A stretch of DNA of 64,000 bases from Panagrolaimus kolymaensis (Eukaryota; Nematoda; Chromadorea; Rhabditida; Panagrolaimidae): NCBI GenBank assembly GCA_028622995.1, contig JAJQJQ010000056.1, positions 124,001 through 188,000 of the forward strand, read 5' to 3'. Shown here in pieces: positions 51,482 through 62,136 of this stretch. Positions within the stretch are counted from its first letter, which is position 1. Every line of letters begins with the position of its first letter. Under the pieces are notes generated by a model, which saw only the letters and a list, made by a program, of their open reading frames with translations, did not search any database and was not told where the DNA came from. A program made the position numbers and the translations under genes.

Positions 51482-51793
51482 TAAATTAAAGTTTAAGGAT
51501 ATTAATTATAAAATTATCTTCAATGGTTTATTATTCCAAATTTGGATTGCAACAACGTTGGCCGAAAACAGTTTGGTTTTGGTCCAAAAGCTTCAAACTA
51601 CAAAAGCAAACACATAAAAAAAATCCCAAAGCGAAACATGCTGAAACATTTTTTTTATTTGATGCAAAAAAAGCGTGTGTTTGCTTGCTTTCTTCGTTGC
51701 ATAGCAAAAAAACGTGAACCTTTTTTTATTTGTTGCTACGCAGCTTTTTTATTAACAACCAACAACATTGAAAGAAGAAGAAATTGAAGAAAA
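51482..51793. promoter_or_regulatory. Shared MOGS/NFU1 divergent promoter region
   Basis: 312 bp between divergent start codons. AT-rich with poly(A/T). No specific site recognised; two overlapping open frames here are rejected as chance. Confidence 0.5.
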
Positions 51794-52776
51794 ATGATTC
51801 GAAATATTCTTTTATCCTCGTCGCGTGGAATTCCATGTTGCTCAAATCTGCTTTATTCAACCATTCAAAATGTTTCTCATGTTTCAAATATTCATCAAAT
51901 CACAAATGGCTCAAATAAACTTTTATCAACAAAATTATTACGTTTTTCTAATCAATTTGTACAACCTGTAAGAAATATCTTTATTCAAGTTCAAGAAACA
52001 CCAAATCCTTTGACATTGAAATTTTTACCTGGTGAAAAAATATTAGAAAATTCCAATCGTACTTATGAATTTACGTCTGCTTCAAATGCCAAACAAAGTC
52101 CTCTTGCCATGTAAGTTGCATACTCTTTTTCCTTGTATCTTTTTTATATGACCATTTTTTCAGACAATTGTTCCGGATTGAAGGTGTAAAAAATGTATTT
52201 TACGGAGAAGATTTTATTGCTGTTACTAAACAAAGTGAAGATGAAGATTGGGCTTTGATGAAACCTCACATATTTGCAACAATTATGGATTATGTTCAAT
52301 CTGGTAAACCTGTTATTACTGATTTAGAATCCTTGTCATCTCAACCAACCGATACAAGTATGTTTATGAAATATATATGATCTCTAATTTACTGTTATTC
52401 TTTTAGCTATTTTAACTGAGGATGATGATGTTGTTGCTATGATCAAAGAACTTCTCGAATCACGCATTAAACCTATGGTTCAAGAAGATGGTGGTGATGT
52501 CGTTTATATGGGATACGAAGATGGTGTTGTCAAATTGAAGATGCAAGTATGTACTTATGATTCATCATGTTTGGTTAATCACTGACGTCACTTTTTTAGG
52601 GTGCATGCACGGGTTGTCCTAGCTCTGCAGTTACGTTGAAATCTGGTATTAAGAATATGATGCAATTTTATGTTCCTGAAATCAAAGATGTTATCGAGGT
52701 TAAAGATGCCGCCGATCAACTTATTGAAGAAGAAATCAAAAAGTTGGAAACTAAACTTGGAAAAACAGCTGAATAG
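51794..52776 (+). CDS. NFU1: Mitochondrial iron-sulfur scaffold NFU1
   Basis: Exons 51794-52110, 52164-52357, 52407-52546, 52600-52776; 275 residues in phase. Delivers [4Fe-4S] clusters to mitochondrial enzymes such as lipoate synthase and complex I/II. A Ser/Arg-rich N-terminus without acidic residues is a mitochondrial presequence. The N-terminal Nfu_N domain begins [23 protein letters not shown] (quoted in part; about residues 62-82). The C-terminal NifU domain carries the cluster-binding C-T-G-C motif (GACTGCPSS) preceded by [26 protein letters not shown] sequence. Length equals the family norm. A CDC50 gene starts 166 bp downstream on the same strand. Confidence 0.95.
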
Positions 52777-52942
52777 TTCATTTAGTATTTTGATTATATT
52801 TGTTATGCATAGTAGCTAGTAAATTGATTATTAATAAATATATATTTGTATTCTCTTTTTACTTTTTGTATAGGTACTAACCAAGTTTTTATCTGTAATC
52901 TGTAATTATGTTATTTATCTGTAAATTATTCATTTTTTTAAG

Positions 52943-54506
52943 ATGAGTCATGGAGCTCAATCAACTGAGTTTCCTGCAGACCGTTCTAGTTATGATAACG
53001 ATGTTACAGTTTTAAACCGAGGATCTCGAGCTGATCGATCTGAAATATCTGCTAATCCATCATCAAGTGGACAAAATCGACCGACTGAACTTCAATATAT
53101 GCAAAATAATCAAACTGAATATTCGATTCCACCGCCAACACCTCCTCCTGAGCCTAAAAATGGCCCGAAAAAGAATAAACCAAAACGTAAGTTAGCTAAT
53201 TTCTCCTGTTTATCGCTTATGTTCGAATTTCCAGCTAGTCGATTACGTCAACAAAAACTCAAGTCATGGGAGCCAACATTAACAGCGAATACGGTGATTC
53301 CAACAATTTTTCTCGTATCTTTTGTATTTATTCCTATTGGTATTTTCTTGGTGTTAGCAAGTAATTCGGGTATGTTATTCTTTATCTTTACTTCTTACTC
53401 ATTTAGTTATCTTTTAGTGAAAGAACTTAGCGTTCCATATATAGATTGTCCGGTTAGTCCACAAACTTGTACTATATCAATCACTCTTGAAGAAGATTTT
53501 ACTGGCGATGTATATTTCTATTATGGTTTAACCAATTACTATCAAAATCATCGAAGATACTTGAAAAGCAGAAATGATAAGCAATTGAATGGTTTTCTTG
53601 ATGTAAGTTTTATTTACTTTAAATTTGCTCTATGTTCATAATTATATTTTAGTCTGTTTCTGAATGTGATCCTTACCATAAAGTTAATACAAGTACAACC
53701 ACACCTCCAACGACATTACCCATTGCTCCATGTGGTGCTATAGCAAATTCAATGTTTAATGGTATGTTCAATTCTCAAATCACTTTATAAATTTTCACTT
53801 TTTAGATACCTTTGTTTTGTCAAATGGAAATGGAAAAGTCGAATGGACTTATCAAGGCATTGTTTGGGATGTGGATCGAGATAAAAAATTTAAGAATCCT
53901 GATATTCCAGCTGGTGGAGATTTGTGCGCTGCTTTTCAAGTGAGAAGATTGGCTCTTTTATGTGTTTTTTTGATTAAGATTTTTTAGAATACTGTGAAAC
54001 CATTAAACTGGATTAAGAGTCCTTGTCAACTCGATTTACAAAATCCTGATAACAATGGCTTTCAAAATGTTGACTTCATTGTATGGATGAGAACAGCTGC
54101 TTTACCAACTTTCAGAAAACCATATCGGAAGCTAGTTAGGTCAGGAACGTATCAAAATGGACTTCCTGCTGGAGTGTATACGCTTAATATTCAAAACAGT
54201 AAGCTTTTATATTTCGTAGCTTCTTTAACTATGACTTTTTTTAGATTATCCTGTGAAAGATTTCAATGGTAAAAAATTCTTTATTATTTCAACAACAAGC
54301 TGGGCTGGTGGACAAAATCCATTCCTTGGTATTGCATATCTTTTTGTTGGTGGCATTTGCCTTTTACTTGGTTTAATTTTCTTATTTATTCATCTTAAAT
54401 ATGGACAAAAGTAAGTGTATGTTTTTCAAAAACGCAAATATGAAAAGTCAATTTTAGGCATTATCAATCGGCACAAATTGATCTTGTTATGGCTCGTCAT
54501 GATTGA
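52943..54506 (+). CDS. CDC50/TMEM30 flippase beta subunit
   Basis: Eight exons: 52943-53186, 53235-53369, 53418-53602, 53653-53761, 53806-53939, 53988-54198, 54245-54410, 54458-54506; 410 residues. CDC50-family proteins bind P4-ATPases and are needed for ER exit and phospholipid flipping; C. elegans has three (chat-1 to chat-3) and I cannot say which this is. A disordered Pro/Ser-rich cytosolic N-terminus precedes [20 protein letters not shown], a signature of the family, and TM1 (about 103-127). The luminal domain has [18 protein letters not shown], four or more Cys and a [15 protein letters not shown] segment, followed by TM2 near the C-terminus. Intron 53187-53234 is 48 nt with no stop, so retention adds 16 residues. 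A TTTTTTAAG acceptor abuts the ATG. Confidence 0.93.
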
Positions 54507-54764
54507 ATGTTAACAATTCCAATGATAAAACGAACTTTCACTTTCGCCTTATAATTTAATAAAGATTCTATGTTTATAATATTTGTTAAAATGGTTTTGT
54601 ATTTATGTGTGATATTTAAATGAAATAATAAAAATTCTATCATTTCTTTTTCTTTGATTACAGTATTCCTTGAGATGAGAGCATGTAACATTTTTATTAC
54701 GATTTTCTAAGGTTATGAAGACTTCTCTTTTGACAGCTGTGGCTAGTTTTTGGAAACAGCAGAA

Positions 54765-54826
54765 CCGACAAAAAACAATTGGCGCCATTCAGTCGATGTT
54801 TTTTTTATGAGGCGCCACATTGTCGG
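54765..54826. repeat. Imperfect inverted repeat with GGCGCC arms
   Basis: CCGACA (54765-54770) and GGCGCC (54781-54786) are mirrored by GGCGCC (54811-54816) and TGTCGG (54821-54826). The inner spacers differ in length (10 and 4 nt). It may be a relic of a small terminal-inverted-repeat element. Confidence 0.5.
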
Positions 54827-54977
54827 TATGCTTTTTGAGGAAATTTATTTTTTTTGTCAAGGAGGACAAAGAAGTAAAAAACCCGATGACCGCGATATTG
54901 CGCTGCAATGGTTTCCTTCGGCATGAATAAAACCCTTTTCGTTGACGACTGGCATGAATGGAAAGATGCCTATGGTT

Positions 54978-54985
54978 GTTGTCAC
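54978..54985. repeat. Left 8-bp target-site duplication
   Basis: GTTGTCAC, identical to the copy at 55188-55195, flanks the MITE. Confidence 0.85.
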
Positions 54986-55187
54986 TAGGGTTGTCAAAAA
55001 AGATTTCCCGGGAATTTCCCGATTTTTCCTGGGAAATTTCCCGCTACAAACCCTTACAAAGTTTCACAAAGTCTAACAAAGTTCTACAAAAGTTGCTATA
55101 ACTTTGTTAAACTTTGTAAGACTTTGTGAAGGTTTGTAGCGGGAAATTTCCCCATTTTCCCATTTCCCGGGAAATTCGACAACCCTA
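54986..55187. mobile_element. hAT-like MITE, 202 bp
   Basis: The element starts TAGGGTTGTC and ends GACAACCCTA, perfect 10-bp terminal inverted repeats, and is flanked by identical 8-bp copies of GTTGTCAC. An 8-bp duplication with TAGGG/CAGGG-type ends is the signature of hAT transposons. The inside is nearly one long imperfect palindrome: paired TTTCCCGGGAA blocks, CGCTACAAACC and its complement GGTTTGTAGCG, and repeated CACAAAGTCT/ACAAAGTT units. No open reading frame for a transposase, so it is non-autonomous and would need a transposase from elsewhere. The intact duplication and ends suggest a fairly recent insertion. Confidence 0.9.
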
Positions 55188-55195
55188 GTTGTCAC
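55188..55195. repeat. Right 8-bp target-site duplication
   Basis: GTTGTCAC, the partner of 54978-54985. Confidence 0.85.
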
Positions 55196-55783
55196 CTAAA
55201 ATAAATTTTTTCTTTTAGTTTTCTTTAAAAAATGAAATGAAGATTGTTTTTAAAATTTTACAACAGCGCTTTTAAAAACGTCAAGAAAAAAGAAAAGAAG
55301 ATAACGTGATTGAAAAATTTTGTGCAATTTTTTTTACGCTTCCGTGATTTCATCCAAAGTTAATCAATTTATTGGTAAACTTACTTTTCGTTTATTTTTC
55401 TTTTTTTACGCAAAAGAAAAAATCAATGCTCAATTACTTTTTTTTCTCATTAGCAGCCTCAGCAGCAAGAAAAAAAAGTAACAGTTAATGAAGAAATATA
55501 AAAAAGAGGAGTGGGTCGTCGTCGTGAATTGACATTTCTTGCGTGTTGTCATTATTTTTAACTTACCTCATGATTGCTTGCGCTTTCAGGTTCATTTACT
55601 TCGCGTATTTTTTAACTAAACATAACTGATTATTCAATTGTATATCAAAATATTTTCATCATCGATTTTATTTTTAGAAGTTGTATCATTATTAATCAAT
55701 TTTTATTATTTATTTGATTAATGGATTTGTATTTTTAAAAATATTGTGAAAGAAAAATAAAGACGGAAATCACAAAAAATTCA

Positions 55784-58074
55784 ATGCTGTTATCAGCCCT
55801 GACGATTGGATGCTTTTTAGTTCATTCAATCGTCAGCTTTACTATTGATGGAAGTTTCCAGGATGAAAATAGTAGGCTTTTTAAAAAACAAAATCAAAAA
55901 AAATTTAGACGTTATTAAATTATTTTAGGCAACGAAAATGTAACAGGAAAAATTTATAATTTTAATCGACATTTTATTCCAAAAGAAGGTAGAGATGATC
56001 GAAATTTATGTTTCTGTAGCTTAGGTCCCGATGGATGTGATGCAGATGAGCAAATATGTTTGAAGCACGTAAATGCAGCTTGTTATCATTCCATGAAATT
56101 ACAATACAATGAAGAACACGATCGCATGGAAAAGCTTCATTATTATGGTTGTGCGCCATTTGAAAGAGAAATATCCTTAATTAATAATATTAAAGATAAA
56201 GGATCTCATTTAACTGTGAGTAATAAACCCATTTAAAAATAGCTGATAATTGATTGATAATTCTAGTGCAATCAAGGTCGAAGCCATCATGAAGTTCCAT
56301 TCAGTATTGCTTGCTGCTATGAAGGAAGTTTTTGTAATATTAAAATTATGCCTCCACCTTTTGTTAATTTCCAAGAAGATGATAGTAAGACTTTTAACTT
56401 TTTAAACAATTAATCTTTAACCATTATTTGGTTTCAGTTATTGATAGTGATCAATTAAAATCTCGTTGGAGTGAATTTCTTATTTATGGCATCATCGGAA
56501 TGATTTTTGGTTTATCTATCATGGCATTAGCCATTGTTTTTGTACGCAAACTTTATGGTATCATTTCTGTATGTAAAACTAAGTATTAATTTTTTTACAG
56601 TTTCAGAAAATAAAAAGAAACAAATATGTGAAAGAAAGATGTCATTTTCATCGGTTGGAAGTGATTCACTTGGATGCGATTTTGATGATTCGTTAGTTAT
56701 TTTTAAACTCATTTATTGATTCCATTTATTGTTTTTTTAGTGCACTTCATTTTGCACCATTGAATCCTCGAACAGCAGCCCAATATTTAACATTTTTAAG
56801 TGAAGTTGCAAGAGGTCGATATGGATGCGTGCAGAAAGCTTTATTTCGAACTCGAGTAGTCGCAGTTAAAACTTTTTACACCAATGAAGAAGAATCATGG
56901 AGGAATGAAAAAGATATTTATGAAACTCGAATGTTAAATCATGAAAATATTCTTCGTAAGCTCGCTTTTTTGCGCCATGGTTTTTAAATAATGATTTGCT
57001 TATTACAGAATTCGTCGCTGCGGATATTTGTAGCGTGGATTCCATAACTCAAATGCTTCTTATTACTGATTATCATCCACTTGGATCATTATTTGATTAT
57101 CTTCGACAACACGAAGATTTAGATCTTGATGAAGCTTTGCAACTTGCATTAACAAGTGTCTGTGGTTTAGAACATTTACATACTAAAGTTCTTGGAACTG
57201 GAAATAAATATAAACCCGAAATTGCGCATCGAGATATAAAATCTAAAAATATTATTGTTAAACGAAAAAATGTTTGTTGCATAGCAGATTTTGGTCTTGC
57301 AGTTAGAATGTTAGTTTTTCTCAAACAAAGACTTTTAAGCAAGACTTTTTTTTTCAGGGAAAAGGGACAACTAATTCCCGCTCATTTGAATCCTCAATCC
57401 GGTACTCGAAGATACATGTCTCCTGAAGTTCTAAAAGGAAGTATAAATATTAAAAATTTTGAAGAGTTTATTAAATCCGATATTTATTCCCTTGGATTAG
57501 TATTTTGGGAAATATTTAATCGGGTTGATAACAATAATCCGATTGAAAGCAATGGAAAACATCGAAGAATATCAAGCAATTCATCAAACGAAAGCGGAAT
57601 CATAAGAAGTCAATCTTCTCAATGCCTCGGCGAAGCGGTGCCTTTAGTTACTGAAGTGAAAGATGAGGCATCCACTACGATTAAACCCTTCCGATTATCA
57701 TATGACGAATATGTATCCAATGATCCTACGATTGAGCAAATGCGTCAAATTGTATGCATCCAACGACTTCGACCTACTTTTCCAACAATTTGGAGAGAAA
57801 ATGAAAATGTAAGCTAAAACAAAGTAGAAAAGTGCAAATTAAATAAATAAATATTCATTTTTAGAGTCCATATGCAGCCATTGCAAAACTTATTGAAGAA
57901 ATGTGGGCAGATAATTTAAAAAGTCGTCATACCGCATTAAAAATCAAAATGGAATTAGATAAAATTATTTCAAAGCTTGCACCCGCATTACGTGGACATT
58001 CAACCAATTTTCCTAATTTTCAATCCCCTCCTTCTTCAAGTGGTTATGGCAGTGGCTCACGAACTACTCGTTAA
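55784..58074 (+). CDS. TGF-beta family type I receptor kinase, divergent
   Basis: Nine exons: 55784-55871, 55929-56215, 56267-56384, 56438-56557, 56601-56691, 56741-56955, 57009-57309, 57358-57808, 57865-58074; 626 residues. Signal peptide about 1-20; Cys-rich ectodomain ending in the family's C-C-x5-C-N box (CCYEGSFCN); TM about 177-197; kinase about 245-595. HRDIKSKNIIVK and A-D-F-G-L-A-V-R mark it as type I. The activating TTSGSGSG box is not recognisable; a Ser-rich SFSSVGSDSLG stands in its place, and the first Gly of the ATP loop is Ala (A-R-G-R-Y-G). The L45 loop region reads AADICSVDSITQMLL, unlike common type I loops. An insert of about 40 extra residues (about 464-518) follows the WEI helix. 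DAF-1-like (dauer pathway) is my best guess; SMA-6-like is possible. Confidence 0.88.
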
Positions 58075-58616
58075 AAAAATAAAATAATAAAAAAGTAACG
58101 TGTTGTCGTTGTTGTCGTCTCGTCGCGCAGTGGCACTTTTTTCTTTTCCTTTTTTTCGTGTCTTTGCATTTATTTTTATCCGACTTTATTTTATATACTT
58201 TAAGCTTTTCTTGTGGAGGCTACGCGCCACTTTTTTTGTTGCTTTAGTTGTTGTTGTTTTACTTTTTATTTTTAAGTCGGGTGTGTTTTCCAACAACTTT
58301 ATTATTTGTTCATTAATGTTTTCGTTGCATAAAAAGCATGTACAATAAAAGTTATTAATTTTATTACTTTTTTAAATAAATGTAAAAATTAAAATATAAT
58401 ATTTTCATTTTTTGTCTTAATTTTTTTATTACTCTAAAATTTGGATATCATTAATGATTAATAAGATTAAAATATTTATTATTACTCCACTACTACTGCC
58501 ATGTATTGTTATTATTATTAAAAGTAATGATAAATTATCTTCTTCTTTCATTATTAATTTATCATGTACCATTTCAAAAGGGAAAAATATTACATAGCAA
58601 CTACAACAATACTAAA
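58075..58616. other. AT-rich intergenic stretch
   Basis: 542 bp. A GTTGTCGTTGTTGTCGTC tract follows the receptor stop codon. One open frame here is Phe/Val-rich low complexity and not convincing. No gene seen. Confidence 0.55.
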
Positions 58617-59555
58617 ATGAATCAACTATTGTTCCTTAAAAATGTAATTTAAAAAACTTACTTTTTTCTAATTTGTGTTTAAAAAGTGTAAATTTTGCAG
58701 CTAACAAGAATAAAAAGGTATAACAATGAGTATTATAATAAATGGCAGCAAGAAGATCGACAAAAAGATCAAGAATTGATAGTACAATATTTTCGATTTG
58801 AAAATGCGAGTCAAGAAGAAAAGAAAAAATTTCATTATTTTCGTATTCCCCGATTGATGAGACAGACATGGATTTATGAGCATTATGGACGTTTAGTTGG
58901 ATTCGGTTTAGCGAGTATTATGGCTTTAATTCATCATTTTTTTGCATTCATTGTAAGTCTATAGTTTGGTTTTAATACTTTTGTTAATCGTCTTTGTTTA
59001 TAGTATGCTTCAGTAGTGTGGCTTTATCGAAGACACAAGTTGCATAAAAATGCTGGCGATTTGTTTGTTACTTATCCACGAAGAAGCAAATATTATGAAG
59101 AGCTTCAACGATGGCCGCCAGGTCAAGTTCATGAATTAATGGAAATGGTTCAAAGCAAAACGGAAGAAACAATCCTTGATGCTGCCGAAAAAGAATTCCA
59201 AGAGCTCTTAACTCACGGCATTAATGAACAACAACCACCGCTTCCAAAAGAAGAAAAAGTTCCCGAATGCATCGTTGAAGGAATTATTCCTTTCAATCAA
59301 ATTGGAATTCCTGGACCTTATGGTGAAAGAATAATTGAAAATACAAAACCTTTAAGAAATCCATTGCCAGATGAAAAGCCTCCCATCATTTTTGAGATTG
59401 ATGAAATGCCTGATCATCTAATTGCTGAACAACAAGGATTTTTTAAATTGATTGATTTAGTTAAAAATCAAACTGTTATAATTAAAACTTATCGAACTGC
59501 CGATGGATATTTAAAAGGGTATTTTGGTGGAAGATTTATTGAAAATAAAAAATAA
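58617..59555 (+). CDS. Unrecognised single-pass membrane protein
   Basis: Exons 58617-58643, 58701-58952, 59004-59555; 276 residues. The 9-codon first exon is chosen because it supplies the only ATG that splices in phase 0 into the long second exon. Visible features: a charged N-terminus (KWQQEDRQKDQE), one long hydrophobic stretch at about residues 68-100 (GFGLASIMALIHHFFAFI then YASVVWLY) followed by RRHKLHK, a Pro-rich acidic middle, and a C-terminal half with evenly spaced Ile/Pro (IPFNQIGIPGPYGERII). No enzyme motif is seen. I do not recognise the family. Its stop is 116 bp before the next gene on the same strand, which suggests they may be co-transcribed. Confidence 0.75.
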
Positions 59556-59671
59556 TAAATAATACTAAAAAGTAAATAAATAATTATATAAATAAGAAAG
59601 GTTAAAACCTTTAAATTACATTTTTTGAAAATAAATTTGAATAATATAATTTTCAAGAAAAGTTAAGTTTC

Positions 59672-61408
59672 ATGGAGAAATTAATTATTCGTGTGTCATT
59701 ATTATTGGTGCTGGCAATTTTATGTTTTTGCGTTTCACAATATCCTCCACCAAATTTTACTCCATTTTCTGAAAACGATAAACAAAGATTAACAAATATC
59801 AATAAAATACCGGATGATTTAGCAATAAGATTATGGGAAAATTACCATCATTATTCGGATATATTTTATTTGCAAGAAATTTACAACAATATGGTTCACT
59901 TAGGTTATAAAGCAGTTCTAAATCAATGGAATATAAGCATTTATAATTTTTATTCAAAAAACGGTGGTAAACTCCCGAGAATTGCAGAAACCATTAAATT
60001 TCCTCATTATTTGAATGCAAAATATAACAAAGAAAATCAAACATTTTATGAAAATGTGGATGATTTTTTAAATGAATTTTTCTTTAATGAAACTAAAATG
60101 GGGTCAGATGTTTTTCTGATTAATGATTTGGCAGAAGTTTTATGGATTGCGGTGTTATTGGAACGGAAAACGATGTTTCATACATTTTATAATGAAAAAA
60201 TGGAATTTGAGCACAAAAAATTGATTTACAGTTTAATTAAAAGAATGGCATTGTTTCATTATTCAACTCATCGAGAAGCTGATAAAGCTTTTGATGCTTA
60301 TGAAAAACCTAGGGCATGGGAATTTGGGGATTATTTTGTTCCTGAAGATGATCTCTATCTTCCAGCAGAAGATTTTTTTGAAATTTATGAAAGTAATTAT
60401 ACTAATATTTGCCCTATAACTGAAAATTATATTTGTAATACTTTTTTGCCCCTTTATGCAACCGAAGGAATACCATGTTATTGCGCTGTTATTGAAGTAA
60501 GCTAAATTAAAAAAAAAGCGAAGTTAAGTTTATTTTATTTAAATTTCAGCCTCAGGATATTGACCCTCAATTTCCATTGGATCAAGGATGTATGAAGGAT
60601 GCAGAATTTTATACTCATCAATTTATTTCATTAACCATAAGTTCATTCATTCCCAAATATCTTGCTCCAACTAACACCTATGGGTTGTCATTTGGCGAAT
60701 TATTGGCTATAGCTTTAGTTAATGCGACTTCGCTACCTGGTAAATTTCAACCCGAATTATTGGTAAAAATTTTTAACATTCAAGTAAATGACTTAAACTT
60801 GAAAGCTTAATTTTTAGCAAACCAATCCAACAGTAATCTTTCGACTTCATTGCTCTTCATTAATGCAAGAATTCACCATTCAATTTGCAATAACAACACG
60901 AAAGTTTACCACAGCTGCTGATGAAGAATATGAACAAGATTATTTATATTTATCGCCAAAACGATTTTGGGAAGAAGTGGAAGAACAAAATGTTTTACAA
61001 AATATTGAAGATATGGGAATTAAAATTATTCGTTATGGAATTGTAAATTTTTGAGAAACTTATACTTTGTAAAAACAATCATTAAAATTTTAGGTTGATA
61101 ATTTAACAAATGTGGAAGAACCAAATACTGAAAGTCCTTTTGAATATTCGCAAAACCATGAAACTCAAGATGAATGTCGTTTACCCGAAACAAATAATGA
61201 ATTTGAAATATTTCATTTTGTTGTATTTCAAAATAATTGTCCTCATTTATATTTAACTTTTTGGAAATCATTTTTACTTACATGGCTTTTAACTTTTGGT
61301 TTTATATTTATTGTGACAGCTGGTTTTGCAACATGTTTTCAAAAATATCGATGGATTATTACTTTTGGACGGTTTAAACGAGCTTTTAGAACTGAATATG
61401 CTGAATAA
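59672..61408 (+). CDS. Unrecognised secreted/type I membrane protein
   Basis: Exons 59672-60496, 60550-60762, 60818-61042, 61094-61408; 525 residues, all introns phase 0. A clear signal peptide (about 1-23), a large extracellular region rich in Tyr, Phe, Asn and Glu with several N-glycosylation sequons (NFT, NIS, NQT, NET, NYT, NAT), Cys clusters around residues 250-275 (CPITENYIC, CYC) and a second Cys-containing part (NQG-free, DECRLPET, NNCPHLYL). One transmembrane segment lies near the C-terminus (about 480-503), then a short basic tail (KYRWIITFGRFKRAFRTEY). No family recognised; nematode-restricted is an inference. An acceptor-like TTTTCAAG precedes the ATG, consistent with downstream-operon trans-splicing. 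Confidence 0.8.
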
Positions 61409-61649
61409 AAGCAGCATTGTTTGGAACCATTTTTTAGTTAAATAAGTAGCATTAGTGATTAATTGTTAAATTATTTTAAGCAAAATTTTGCTTTGTAAAT
61501 AAATAAAGATTAAAATTGCTTCATTGAAAAAATGTGATCAAAAAACTTTGACCCTGTTTATTTTAAAATAAAATAATAATCAAAAAATATATGTACAATT
61601 TAATTAACAAACATTTTCATAAACAAAAAAAATGTTGTTGTCGTCGTTT

Positions 61650-62136
61650 TTAGTCCAAAGATAGCGCATTGCAAGTGGCAGCAAGTTTGCGTTGCAAAAT
61701 TTTCTTTTCTTCTTTAGTTAAATCACCAATGACCTCAAATTCATCATTATCATTGGATTCCTAAAAGAAAAAAGGAAGGTTTAATTAAATTTAATAAAAA
61801 TGTCAAAAAAGAACATACGTCAATAATAATTACAGGTTCAGTTAAAGTTGATTCTTCCAAATGTCTTTGATTTATGCTACGTTTTCCACGATGGACAAGT
61901 CGAACTTGTTCACGACTTTCACTACTGCTATCATGCGAATCATTATTAGTTACTTCAAAATATGTTCCATTTGCAATGGTTGTAAAATCAGATTTAGTTA
62001 AAGCTTGAGCAATAAGCAACCATTCACTTTCTTCTTTACAAATTAATTTTGGTTTAGGTTTTCGTCGATAAATAACTAATGAATTTACAATTTCAAAAAT
62101 ACAACAAAGAAATAAAAGTAAAACAATAATTTTCAT
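61650..62136 (-). CDS. Small secreted protein with possible proprotein site
   Basis: Exons 61819-62136 and 61650-61760; 142 residues in phase. A strong signal peptide (about residues 1-19, IVLLLFLCC) is followed by a basic RRKPKPK segment, a glycosylation sequon (NGT), a Ser/Asp-rich linker and HRGKR followed by SINQRHLEES, which looks like a furin/PC2-type cleavage site. A short acidic region and a basic amphipathic helix (TKEEKKILQRKL) end in AATCNALSLD. Only two Cys lie in the mature part, so it is not a cystine-knot ligand. A neuropeptide-like or other secreted precursor is possible; I do not recognise it. An in-frame ATG 36 nt upstream (62172) is an alternative start. Confidence 0.65.

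Larger units (their letters stand above)
54507..55783. other. Intergenic region with two inverted-repeat elements
   Basis: 1.3 kb between the CDC50 gene and the TGF-beta receptor gene. Contains an imperfect inverted repeat at 54765-54826 and a complete 202-bp MITE at 54986-55187. The remainder is AT-rich, including the presumed receptor promoter. Confidence 0.65.

Noticed and set aside
51523..51787. Open frames between MOGS and NFU1 as a small gene
   Set aside because: They overlap each other in two frames, are Lys/Phe-rich and lie in a 312-bp divergent promoter.
54986..55187. Tc1/mariner-type MITE with TA duplication
   Set aside because: TA occurs at both junctions, but an exact 8-bp duplication outside it and TAGGG ends fit hAT better.
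58100..58348. Hydrophobic 82-codon open frame after the TGF-beta receptor
   Set aside because: Phe/Val/Leu low complexity from a T-rich tract, no sign of splicing or a conserved feature.
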